Below are positions 16,081-24,364 of a stretch of DNA of 64,000 nucleotides, in pieces. Made by a program: the position numbers and the translations under genes. Location of the stretch: positions 62,001 to 126,000 of the forward strand of contig VKHO01000025.1 of NCBI GenBank assembly GCA_011125455.1, given 5' to 3'. The stretch is from Chlamydiales bacterium STE3 (lineage in GTDB: Bacteria; Chlamydiota; Chlamydiia; Chlamydiales; Parachlamydiaceae). A model generated the notes under the pieces. It searched no databases. It was not told the origin of the DNA and saw nothing but the letters and a program-made list of their open reading frames with translations. Each line of letters opens with the position of its first letter. Positions within the stretch are counted from its first letter, which is position 1.

Positions 16081-16929
16081 ATGAACTCATTAGCTGACAT
16101 TCCAGTATTTATCCTCTGTGGTGGCTTGGGAACACGTATCAAAGAAGAAACGGAATTAAAACCTAAGCCTATGGTGCCCATTGGTAACCATCCAATCTTA
16201 TGGCACATTATGCATGTCTACCGTAGACATGGGTTTAGAAAGTTCGTCCTCTGTACCGGATTTAAATCTGAAGTTGTCAAAGATTACTTTTTGAATTATA
16301 CCTCTCGACATAGCGATTTTACTGTCGACCTCAGCTCACACAGTGTTAATTATCACTCTGTTCATCATCATGAAGACTGGGAAGTGACAGTGGCCTACAC
16401 GGGAGAACTGACAATGACAGGCGGAAGGCTTGCCATCGCAGCTGAAAAATATCTAGGCAATGCCACCCATGCAGCTGTAACATATGGAGATGGCTTAACC
16501 GATGCCAATTTAAAGGATGAATTGGCTTTTCATCTTGAACATGGCAAGTTAGGTACCGTTTTAGGTGTTAACCCTCCCTCACGTTTTGGCGAAATCTGCC
16601 TTGATGGCGACTCTGTTTCGCAATTTTCTGAAAAACCAGACTTTCATGAGAAATGGATTAATGGAGGCTTTTTCTTCTTTAAACGCGAATTTTTCTCTTC
16701 GTACTTACGCAAAGAAGAATCCTGTGTGCTTGAAAAAACACCTCTCGTCCAATTGGCTAAAGATGGGGAACTCAATCTCTACAAACATCAAGGTTTTTGG
16801 GCCTGTATGGATACGCAGCGCGATCGCGATCAGCTAAATCAGCTTTGGGTGTCAGGGCAAGCTCCCTGGGCTCCTTCAATTCCTTCCATTTCTACTGCAA
16901 AAATTTTTGAAAAGGCTAAACTACAATGA
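16081..16929 (+). CDS. rfbF: Glucose-1-phosphate cytidylyltransferase
   Basis: A 282-residue RfbF-type enzyme forming CDP-glucose from CTP and glucose-1-phosphate. It has the nucleotide-binding motif LCGGLGTRIKEET (residues 12-24), PKPMVPIGNHPILWHIM, the metal-binding AVTYGDGL (GDGxxD near residue 140), and late FSEKPD with WINGGFFFFKREF. Length and motifs are typical. It is first of four tightly spaced genes: the next start overlaps its stop by 4 bases. A dedicated CDP-glucose 4,6-dehydratase (RfbG) is not evident beside it. Confidence 0.93.
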   Translation: MNSLADIPVFILCGGLGTRIKEETELKPKPMVPIGNHPILWHIMHVYRRHGFRKFVLCTGFKSEVVKDYFLNYTSRHSDFTVDLSSHSVNYHSVHHHEDWEVTVAYTGELTMTGGRLAIAAEKYLGNATHAAVTYGDGLTDANLKDELAFHLEHGKLGTVLGVNPPSRFGEICLDGDSVSQFSEKPDFHEKWINGGFFFFKREFFSSYLRKEESCVLEKTPLVQLAKDGELNLYKHQGFWACMDTQRDRDQLNQLWVSGQAPWAPSIPSISTAKIFEKAKLQ

Positions 16930-17927
16930 AAAAAATTCTTGTTACAGGACATAAAGGTTATATCGGTGTTCATCTTGTGGACCTTTTAAAAGAGCAAGGA
17001 CATCATGTTGTTGGCTGTGATCTCGATCTTTTTGAGGGGTGTGAATGGGAATCTTTCGTCACAGCGGATAAGGAATACCTTAAAGATTTTAGAGAATTAA
17101 CAATGGATGAATTGCAGGGCTTTGATTCTATTATGCACCTTGCTGCCATTTCAAATGATCCAATGGGCGATCTTGATCCCGAAATCACTTTTGGCATCAA
17201 CCGCGAGGGGACAAAAGAGCTTGCTGAAAAAGCTAAAAAAGCAGGTATTCCCCAGTTTCTTTTTTCAAGTAGCTGCTCTATTTATGGCAAAGGCGATCAA
17301 CTCGATATCGATGAGGAAGGGGCGACGGCTCCTTTGACAGCTTATGCTTCTTCAAAAATTGCCGCTGAAGAACACTTGAAAAAGCTAGCGGATAGACATT
17401 TTCAAGCCATTTGCTTGCGCAATGCCACAGCATACGGAGATTCTCCAATGTTAAGAATTGACTTGGTTGTGAATAACCTTTTAGCGTGCGGGCTAAGCCG
17501 TGGGGATATTCGCGTGATGAGTGACGGAAGCCCTTGGAGGCCGCTTGTACATTGTAGAGACATTGCAAGAGCTTTTGTAGCCTTTTTAAACTATTCCTCT
17601 GAAAACCCCTTTCTTATCGTGAATGTGGGAGGAAATAGTGAGAATTATCAGGTGAGAGATGTTGTGAATGCTGTAAAAGCGCGTTTACCTGAGGCTAGTG
17701 TTGTTTTCACTGGTGAGGTTGGTGCTGATCCGAGAAATTACCGTGTGAATTTTGACAAACTCGCGCGAGTTCTGCCTGAATTTAAATTAGAGTATACCTT
17801 AGAAAAAGGTGTCGAGGAATTACATGCCAAATTCCAAAAGTATGGCTTTGGGTTAAAAGACTTCGAGAGCGAGCAGTTCGTTCGATTACGCACCCTTAAA
17901 AAACGATTAAATAAAATTACAGGTTAA
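16926..17927 (+). CDS. NAD-dependent epimerase/dehydratase (extended SDR)
   Basis: A 333-residue nucleotide-sugar SDR. It has NAD-binding VTGHKGYIGVHLVD (residues 6-19), HLAAISNDPMGD after strand 4, active-site SSSCSIYG, and catalytic YASSK near residue 140. A substrate-binding segment includes SDGSPWRPLVHCRDIARA, common to sugar epimerases. It overlaps rfbF by 4 bases and precedes an RmlC-like gene by 2, so it should act on a CDP- or related sugar. Epimerase versus dehydratase cannot be decided by eye. It is not a typical RfbG at the N terminus. Confidence 0.88.
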   Translation: MKKILVTGHKGYIGVHLVDLLKEQGHHVVGCDLDLFEGCEWESFVTADKEYLKDFRELTMDELQGFDSIMHLAAISNDPMGDLDPEITFGINREGTKELAEKAKKAGIPQFLFSSSCSIYGKGDQLDIDEEGATAPLTAYASSKIAAEEHLKKLADRHFQAICLRNATAYGDSPMLRIDLVVNNLLACGLSRGDIRVMSDGSPWRPLVHCRDIARAFVAFLNYSSENPFLIVNVGGNSENYQVRDVVNAVKARLPEASVVFTGEVGADPRNYRVNFDKLARVLPEFKLEYTLEKGVEELHAKFQKYGFGLKDFESEQFVRLRTLKKRLNKITG

Positions 17928-17929
17928 GC

Positions 17930-18484
17930 ATGCTTTTTGAACAAACCAAACTTCCCGGTTCTTTTCTTATTGATTTGGAAAAAAAAGGGGATGAAAGAGG
18001 CTTTTTTGCTCGTTTTTTTTGTACAAAGGAATTTGAAAACCAAGGATTGGAAACAAACTTTATCCAAGTCAATAATTCTCTGAGTGCAAAAAAAGGCACG
18101 TTGCGTGGCATTCACTACCAGTTGCACCCTAAAAGTGAAGTGAAACTGGTGCGCTGTATTAGCGGTTCTCTTTTCGATGTGATCGTAGACTTGCGTTCTG
18201 ATTCACCAACATTTGGTCAATGGTTTGGCGCCGAGCTTTCCGCAGAAAATCGACGTATGATGTATGTTCCACGTGGATTTGGCCATGCTTTTTTAACTCT
18301 GCAGGATGATACTGAAGCTCTTTACATGGTCTCTGAATCCTACTCTCCTAGCCATGAAAGAGGGCTGCGTTGGGATGACCCTCGGTTTGGCATTCAATGG
18401 CCAATGAAGCCTATTGTCATTTCGGACAAGGATCAAAACCATCCTTTCTTTGACCCTAACTACCATCTAAAAACTCATGAATAA
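17930..18484 (+). CDS. dTDP-4-dehydrorhamnose 3,5-epimerase-like protein
   Basis: A 184-residue cupin of the RmlC family, which epimerises 4-keto-6-deoxy sugars. The conserved core is present: DERGFFARFF near residue 21, RGIHYQLHP with the catalytic-base His, KLVRCISGSLFDVIVDLR, and VPRGFGHAFLTL. It is a second RmlC-type gene in the window, next to rfbF rather than rmlA/rmlB, so it probably serves the CDP-sugar branch (compare CDP-4-keto-6-deoxyglucose 3-epimerases). It overlaps the following oxidoreductase gene by 8 bases. Confidence 0.88.
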   Translation: MLFEQTKLPGSFLIDLEKKGDERGFFARFFCTKEFENQGLETNFIQVNNSLSAKKGTLRGIHYQLHPKSEVKLVRCISGSLFDVIVDLRSDSPTFGQWFGAELSAENRRMMYVPRGFGHAFLTLQDDTEALYMVSESYSPSHERGLRWDDPRFGIQWPMKPIVISDKDQNHPFFDPNYHLKTHE

Positions 18485-19673
18485 ATTCAATGCTGTCATC
18501 ATTGGTGGTGGAATAGTTGGGTTAGCTGTTGCTTTGCAAATCTTGAGAAAACATCCCCATATCTCTTTGGCAATTTTAGAAAAAGAGCAGCGCCTTGCTG
18601 CCCATCAAACCGGGCACAACAGTGGCGTAATTCACTCCGGAATCTACTACAAGCCAGGCTCTTTAAAAGCAAAAAATTGTCGCGAAGGGGTGCAGTCTCT
18701 CCTTAAATTTTGCGAAGAAAAAGGCATTGTTTACAAGAAAGTAGGCAAAGCGATCGTCGCCTTAAATGAGGAGGAACTTCCTCGATTGAGAGAGCTAGAA
18801 AGAAGGGGTATTGCGAATGGTGTTCCTGGCTTAAGGATGATTTCTAAAGAAGAATATCGAGAAATTGAACCTTCTGGACATGCGTTAAAAGCTCTTTACT
18901 CACCAGAAACAGGTATCATTGACTTTACGCAAGTAGCTGAGGCCTACGCTCAAGAGATTCGTGAGCGCGGCGGTGTCATCTTCCTCTCACAAAAGGTTTG
19001 TGAATACAAATCGCTTGGAAATAGTAAAACTCTAGTCACATCCACACAGGAATTCGAAGCAGATTGGATCATTAACTGTGCAGGCCTGCATGCTGACCGT
19101 ATCGCTCACCTCGCAGATAACAAAATTTCCAAAAAGCAAATTATCCCTTTCCGTGGAGAATACTATGAACTCTCCGCACACAAAAATGACTTAGTAAAGG
19201 GGTTAATTTACCCTGTTCCCGATCCAAAATTTCCCTTTCTCGGTGTGCATTTGAGCAAAACGATGGAAGGAAAAGTTGAAGCTGGTCCAAATGCCGTTTT
19301 AGCCCTCTCTAGAGAAGGCTATAAAAAAAATTGTTTTAGTTTCCAAGATGTGAAAGATTACCTTTCTTATTCAGGCTTTTGGATGATGGCTGCTAGATAC
19401 TGGAAAATTGGTGCCTATGAGCTTTACCGGTCATTTAGCAAAAAAGCCTTCCTAAAATCTCTACAACGACTGATTCCTTCCCTTGAAGAAAAGGATCTCA
19501 TGCCCGCTGAAGCCGGCGTGAGGTCACAAATTGTGTTGCCAAATGGGAAAATGCAGGATGATTTTCTCATCCATGCAAACAATCGAATGATTCATGTTTT
19601 GAATGCCCCTTCTCCGGCAGCGACCTCATCTTTATCTATTGGAGCCACCATTGCCTCTTATGTCGATTTTTAA
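18477..19673 (+). CDS. lhgO: L-2-hydroxyglutarate oxidase-like FAD oxidoreductase
   Basis: A 398-residue DAO-family flavoprotein. It has the FAD site VIIGGGIVGLAVALQIL near the N terminus, HQTGHNSGVIHSGIYYKPGSLKA (family signature around residues 43-65), INCAGLHADRIA, FRGEYYEL, and the C-terminal region AGVRSQIV. LhgO oxidises L-2-hydroxyglutarate to 2-oxoglutarate and passes electrons to quinone. It is last in a sugar-nucleotide operon, so a role on a sugar substrate is possible. The stop codon is interlocked with that of the convergent cyclo-ligase (both within TTAA at 19670-19673). Confidence 0.88.
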   Translation: MNKFNAVIIGGGIVGLAVALQILRKHPHISLAILEKEQRLAAHQTGHNSGVIHSGIYYKPGSLKAKNCREGVQSLLKFCEEKGIVYKKVGKAIVALNEEELPRLRELERRGIANGVPGLRMISKEEYREIEPSGHALKALYSPETGIIDFTQVAEAYAQEIRERGGVIFLSQKVCEYKSLGNSKTLVTSTQEFEADWIINCAGLHADRIAHLADNKISKKQIIPFRGEYYELSAHKNDLVKGLIYPVPDPKFPFLGVHLSKTMEGKVEAGPNAVLALSREGYKKNCFSFQDVKDYLSYSGFWMMAARYWKIGAYELYRSFSKKAFLKSLQRLIPSLEEKDLMPAEAGVRSQIVLPNGKMQDDFLIHANNRMIHVLNAPSPAATSSLSIGATIASYVDF

Positions 19674-20203
19674 AAAGCGGCTAAATTTTTAACAGGATAA
19701 TCACTTTTAGCGATAGGAAAAGCTTTTTCGCTTAAAGTTTCACGGAAGCAAATGCCATAGGTTGTAATGTAAGCAGGTATTTTGCTTAAAAAGCGATCAT
19801 AAAATCCTCTGCCATAACCTATTCGGTGATGGTGTTTATCGAAAGCAATCCCAGGCACGAGCACAAAGCTGAGGAGTGATTGCGAAATCACTAGACACTT
19901 TGCTGGGATCGGTTCCAAAATGCCTAAAGAGTTGTATTGCAATTGCTGTGGAGAACCAACTTGGTATAGCTCTAAATTTGTCCCGCTTATTTTGGGCAAA
20001 ACGAGGCGTCCATCCTTCATTAAAGATCTGTTGAGCAGTGAGGTCTCTAATTCGTCTTTAAAGCTTGAATAAGAGCATATAAAGCCCTCGTAGGAGGAAA
20101 AGGCCTGGTGAAGAAACTCCATAGCTTCAACACGTCTAGATACACTAAGATCTTTTCTAATTCGACGGAATAAGGCTCTTAAACTAGATTTCAGGTTTTC
20201 CAT
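19670..20203 (-). CDS. ygfA: 5-formyltetrahydrofolate cyclo-ligase
   Basis: A 177-residue YgfA/MTHFS enzyme converting 5-formyl-THF to 5,10-methenyl-THF with ATP. The diagnostic motif IGYGRGFYDRFL follows DKHHHR, and LVPGIAFD precedes it. The N terminus has the usual basic helix (LRALFRRIRK). The ATG at 20203 was chosen because the conserved region starts there. It overlaps the upstream lipoprotein gene by 20 bases. It is last gene of a four-gene minus-strand operon matching CT649-CT646. Confidence 0.9.
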   Translation of the reverse strand: MENLKSSLRALFRRIRKDLSVSRRVEAMEFLHQAFSSYEGFICSYSSFKDELETSLLNRSLMKDGRLVLPKISGTNLELYQVGSPQQLQYNSLGILEPIPAKCLVISQSLLSFVLVPGIAFDKHHHRIGYGRGFYDRFLSKIPAYITTYGICFRETLSEKAFPIAKSDYPVKNLAAF

Positions 20204-21473
20204 GGATATAGTTAATTTTGCGTAAGAAATTGCCCTCAGAGTCAAAAAGTGTGGCAGTCCCTTTTCCTTCTAATACTTGGCTAACGGGTTGCCTTTCTTT
20301 TTTAGGGTAATAGTCCCCTCGAACGAGCTTACCCTCATCGTATTCCTCGATTAACATTAAGTTGCCATCTCGGTACCATGCTGTAGATAAGCCATTTTTT
20401 TCATTTTCACTGAGAACTCTCTGGCTTTCCATCGTGCCATTATCATACCACGTTTTGACGACGCCTTGAATTTTCCCCTGATGCCAAGTTATTGACATTT
20501 TGGGACACACTTCGGCGCCAGGCTGTTTTTGAGGATAAAACAGTGTTTCTTCCCCATGTTTCAAATCGTTTTTCATGTAGTAGACACGTGCTAGCTGACC
20601 GTTAGAAGAGAAAACGAGAACTTCTCCTTCTAAAAGGCCATCTTTGTACTCTTGCAGTTCATTGATAGAATCTTTTCCAAAAGTAGCGCGATAGCCTGTA
20701 CCTTTTTCGATTTGTGCGACGAGGTCTCCTTTCAGATCAAAGTATTCTCCATTGATTAGCCTACCTTTTAAAAAAAGTTCTTTTGAAGCGATCTGATTTT
20801 TTTTCCAGTAGCGAATGGAAGGGCCCGACTTTAAGCCATTTTGGTATTCGGTTTGATGCAAGAGCTCTCCATTTTCTAAATAAATGCAAAGAGGGCCGTG
20901 AACACGGTTGAGTTCGTAGGGAATAGTTTTCCAAATGGTGCCATTAGCATGAAAATAAGTGGAGGTACCGCTCAGCCCCCCTTTAGTGTACTCAATTTTG
21001 GCAATGAGTGTCCCATTTTCATCCCAAGCAGAAGTGACTCCATCAAAAAGCCAAGTTTTTTCTGCTGCAGTATTGATATCTGGAGATCCGCTAATGATGT
21101 GCCCTTCTACTTTTAGGATGCCATTGGCATACCACTCTCTATAGCATCCTGAAGCTTGATTATTGAGAACTTCTAGGTATTGTTTTGGGTAGCCGTTGGG
21201 ATGGTAAAGAGTAATAATGGCTGAAACATTCCCCTGAGCATCGCGATTAAAGACCCGCATGATCTTTTGATAAGGCTGAGGTTTTAAATAATCGACGCCT
21301 TCATACTGCCGCAATCTGTCTGGTGTTCGGATCATTTCCGTGAGACCTTCGCGATCGACAAGATTGATACAACTAAGCTCAGGGCACACGGGAAATTCGG
21401 CGTTATGTCTGATCGTTGAGCAGGCACCAAACAAAAGAGCTAACATCAAGAGGAGAATTTGGCAAAATTTCAT
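20184..21473 (-). CDS. MORN-repeat lipoprotein (CT648-like)
   Basis: A 429-residue lipoprotein. The signal peptide MKFCQILLLMLALLFGACST has a lipobox (FGAC) with the Cys at residue 18. The mature protein is a tandem array of about ten MORN_2/YwqK-type repeats, with recurring patterns such as YHPNG, WYANG, FHANG, YLENG and WYRDG followed by Gly-rich turns. Such repeats form beta-hairpin arrays, and the function is unknown. It shares one base with the upstream gene. The equivalent C. trachomatis gene sits in the same order next to ygfA. Confidence 0.87.
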   Translation of the reverse strand: MKFCQILLLMLALLFGACSTIRHNAEFPVCPELSCINLVDREGLTEMIRTPDRLRQYEGVDYLKPQPYQKIMRVFNRDAQGNVSAIITLYHPNGYPKQYLEVLNNQASGCYREWYANGILKVEGHIISGSPDINTAAEKTWLFDGVTSAWDENGTLIAKIEYTKGGLSGTSTYFHANGTIWKTIPYELNRVHGPLCIYLENGELLHQTEYQNGLKSGPSIRYWKKNQIASKELFLKGRLINGEYFDLKGDLVAQIEKGTGYRATFGKDSINELQEYKDGLLEGEVLVFSSNGQLARVYYMKNDLKHGEETLFYPQKQPGAEVCPKMSITWHQGKIQGVVKTWYDNGTMESQRVLSENEKNGLSTAWYRDGNLMLIEEYDEGKLVRGDYYPKKERQPVSQVLEGKGTATLFDSEGNFLRKINYIHGKPEI

Positions 21474-22096
21474 TATAGAAATTCCCTTTTTAAGAGCTTC
21501 ATATTTAATAAAAAAACTTCGTTTTTGTCGGCTGCCTTTTTCTTATCTAGCTTAAATTCTAGAACGATTAATTGAGGACGATTTGGAGATGGTTCAAAAG
21601 GCCCTACAGCAACTCCTTCAACGCGGGTAAGAATTTTTTGAAGATCTTCGATATTAATCTCAACAGAATGAATCATGGTTTCCGTCGTTTCTTGAAACTG
21701 AGGAAAAGTCTGCACGACTCCTTCTGAAAACTTTAAGCTATTTCCAGAACCTGTTAAAAACTCTAGCCGTTTTTTAATCACTTCGTCATCGGGAAAATTT
21801 TTGTGACTGACGATTTTCTGCAGGGCTTCTACTTCTGGTTCAAGAAACGTTAATGTTTCTAAGTTTTTATCGATGTAAAAATGGTCGGCATCTTTAAAAT
21901 GGCTGATGACAGTTAAATTATTTGCTTGTCTTTTCTCTTGCACTAATGCCAGATGCTGGACTTTCTCTAACTGTGTTTCCAGATCCGCGACAGAATTTAG
22001 CTTAGAGTAAAATTGGAACACGACAAAAAGGAAAGGGATAAGGCATAGAACCATGGCATAAATAAGTAACCGTTGGAAAGGAATGTTTTGTAGCAT
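21473..22096 (-). CDS. Single-span protein, PilN/PilO-like position (CT647-like)
   Basis: 207 residues with one N-terminal membrane helix (LLIYAMVLCLIPFLFVVFQFY, residues about 10-29) followed by a coiled-coil-like segment (LETQLEKVQHLALVQEKRQ) and a mixed alpha/beta tail. This layout resembles PilN/PilO or GspM proteins of type IV pilus and type II secretion assembly platforms. It shares one base with the PilM-like gene upstream. Family-level sequence identity cannot be confirmed by eye. Confidence 0.82.
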   Translation of the reverse strand: MLQNIPFQRLLIYAMVLCLIPFLFVVFQFYSKLNSVADLETQLEKVQHLALVQEKRQANNLTVISHFKDADHFYIDKNLETLTFLEPEVEALQKIVSHKNFPDDEVIKKRLEFLTGSGNSLKFSEGVVQTFPQFQETTETMIHSVEINIEDLQKILTRVEGVAVGPFEPSPNRPQLIVLEFKLDKKKAADKNEVFLLNMKLLKREFL

Positions 22097-23793
22097 TATT
22101 CCCTCAGAGGTGTTGGATATTGGGTCTTGTCCTTTAAGAAAAAGGAAGTGCGGTATCTTCCTCTGTTAGCGCTCCATTTAACTTCTCCCTTTGGGTCTAT
22201 CATTTCATTAGGAGCAATAAGAGCATCGTGGAATTCTCTGGCAATACGCGGAGAGGCAGTACTAAATTCCAAATCTACCTTGACTTGGTATTTTTCGTTT
22301 TTTTTGTTTTGCTCCGGCCGTTTAACTAGCGTATAAGCAAAATTTTCAATTGTTAGAGGAATACACTCTTTTTGCTCTCCCTCACAGATGACGTTAGGGT
22401 GTGTACTAAGCCAAGCTAAAACATCACTAACTCTTGGAACATTGGGCTGCAAGGGAAAAGTATCTGGGATAGAGCGCAGCTCTCTTTCTAAAAAGTCTAG
22501 CCTTTTTGCTAAATTCTCTTGAGATAGCTCCTGGATGGGAATAAGAGTTTCGTCAGTTCTTTTCTCATGAGGATGTTTATTTTCATAGCTTAATTCAAAT
22601 TCCTCATAAGGCTTTTGAATCATGGCGAGCATGGATAGATATTTTTCTTTGAGTTTATCACGGCTGTATTGGAGATAGGATTCGCCAAATAGAAAAAAAG
22701 TAAGCGCTAATAAAAGCGACAGGCCAGCGTAAGATATAAGAGGTTTTTTAAATCGCTTCCAGGGTGTTGGGTAGGAAAATTCTGCTTTTCTAAAGTTAAC
22801 GTTAACAGCGGTCTTTGGTTGAGCAATGAGGGCGAGGCCTACGGCGACGGCATAGTTCTTTAGCACTGTAGGTTCTACGTCAAAAAGTTCATTTGAACTT
22901 AAGTCTTGGAGAGGATAGCCTACGATATCGCGAATTTTTTGTGGAATCTGACCAAATGATGCGCCTATCCCTGTGACAAGTAGCTGTGCTTCTTCTTTTA
23001 ATTTTGTTTCCTTAGCAGCAGCGATGACTTTCCACCCTAGCTCTTGCACGAGCTTCTCAATGGCTTTTTTCAATTGAGGGAGTTCATTAGAAGAAACGCT
23101 CTCTAGATCAAGAGACAAAAGATCCTCAGAAGAAACAGGCTTTTGTAAATCTTTTTCATAAGCTTCACGCAAATAGTTCATGCCGAGTTCAGAGGCATGA
23201 GAGGCAAGCAGTTTACCTTGTTTAACGAGGGCGCAAAAAGAATCAGCATGGCCGATATGAATCGTAAAAACAGCGGTTTCCGAAGGAGCAAAAAAATCGG
23301 CAAATGCAGCCAAAGCAATGGGGTCGCAGGAAATAATTTCCGGAGAGAGCTGAAACTTATCGAAGCGATCGAGAGTTTCCTGTAAATAATCTTTCCTTGC
23401 AGACAAAAGTGTTAGAAGCGTTGTTCCATCTTGCTTTTCGATCATAATCTTGTCTAAGATGGCATTTTCAGCTGGGTAGGGCAATAGAGGTTCTGCTTGA
23501 AATGCAAAGACCTCTTCAATGTCTTTATCCCGAGTCAACTTAAGTCGCATTCTTCTAACGAGTACTTGATGAGCGTCCAAGCTTGCAGAAAGAAGGTATT
23601 CTCGAGAATGGTTCTCTAATTCTCCATCAATGTAAAGCGGATTTACATTTTCAGAATTTTGATCAGTTAAGCTATGTTGCACGAGGCGCACTAATTTAAT
23701 TTTGCCCTTTTGGTTGGCTAAAAAAGCAGCATAAATCTGGTCCCCGTCAAGATCGATACCAAGAGTATTGTCATCAGAAGGCATATACGGCAT
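22096..23793 (-). CDS. PilM/GspL-like assembly protein (CT646-like)
   Basis: 565 residues. The first roughly 330 residues look like an actin-fold ATPase of the PilM/GspL type (GIDLDGDQIYAAFLA at the start, FTIHIGHADSFCALVKQG in the middle, LLVTGIGASFGQIPQKI later). There is then one membrane helix (LISYAGLSLLLALTFFLFG, near residue 355) and a periplasmic domain. The fusion resembles GspL or a PilM-PilN hybrid. It is first in the operon with the CT647- and CT648-like genes. It probably belongs to the incomplete type II/pilus-like machinery of Chlamydiae. Confidence 0.82.
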   Translation of the reverse strand: MPYMPSDDNTLGIDLDGDQIYAAFLANQKGKIKLVRLVQHSLTDQNSENVNPLYIDGELENHSREYLLSASLDAHQVLVRRMRLKLTRDKDIEEVFAFQAEPLLPYPAENAILDKIMIEKQDGTTLLTLLSARKDYLQETLDRFDKFQLSPEIISCDPIALAAFADFFAPSETAVFTIHIGHADSFCALVKQGKLLASHASELGMNYLREAYEKDLQKPVSSEDLLSLDLESVSSNELPQLKKAIEKLVQELGWKVIAAAKETKLKEEAQLLVTGIGASFGQIPQKIRDIVGYPLQDLSSNELFDVEPTVLKNYAVAVGLALIAQPKTAVNVNFRKAEFSYPTPWKRFKKPLISYAGLSLLLALTFFLFGESYLQYSRDKLKEKYLSMLAMIQKPYEEFELSYENKHPHEKRTDETLIPIQELSQENLAKRLDFLERELRSIPDTFPLQPNVPRVSDVLAWLSTHPNVICEGEQKECIPLTIENFAYTLVKRPEQNKKNEKYQVKVDLEFSTASPRIAREFHDALIAPNEMIDPKGEVKWSANRGRYRTSFFLKDKTQYPTPLRE

Positions 23794-24364
23794 AAAAGGC
23801 CAAAATTAAATAAGTTTAAAGTTGAAATGATAACAAAATAAAAGTGGGGCGACAAGGGCTTTTATTTTCGTTACAGGAAAGCTATTCAGAAGCGAGGAAA
23901 ACTAGAACTTTGCATAGGCAGATTCTCTCAAAAGAGTGACTTTAAGGTTAGAGTTGGCAATGGATATATTTATGCCAACCTATGCAGATGGCTCTACCTA
24001 GTAAGCTCTAAACTTCGTGATAAGTGCTCAAATGAAAACTGGTTTTTAAACATTAAAGAGACGCAAATTATGCATTGAAAATTAGGATCCCTCTTGTAAA
24101 GCGGAGCGACCATGTGCACGTCCAAAATGAATCATGAGCTCTTTCCTAAGGATCGGTTATTTGAATCCCTCTCTAGAAATGAAGTTAAGGAGTAAGAGTA
24201 AAAATTTAAAGAAATAAGGTATCCAAAAATATGCCTCTAGAGAGGCCTCGTCGATGTGATTATGCAAAAGACAAGTAAATTTATTTTATTAATTTGATTT
24301 TTTCGTGCTATAAGTATTTTTTGCTAAATAGAAATTATTTCTATGAAAAAAATTTGTCATTCTC
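23794..24364. other. Gene-free region at the left edge of the accessory island
   Basis: 571 AT-rich bases. It contains the promoter side of the PilM-like operon and a 14-bp palindrome (GCCTCTAGAGAGGC, 24233-24246). No coding frame, RNA gene or mobile-element end was recognised. Confidence 0.5.
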
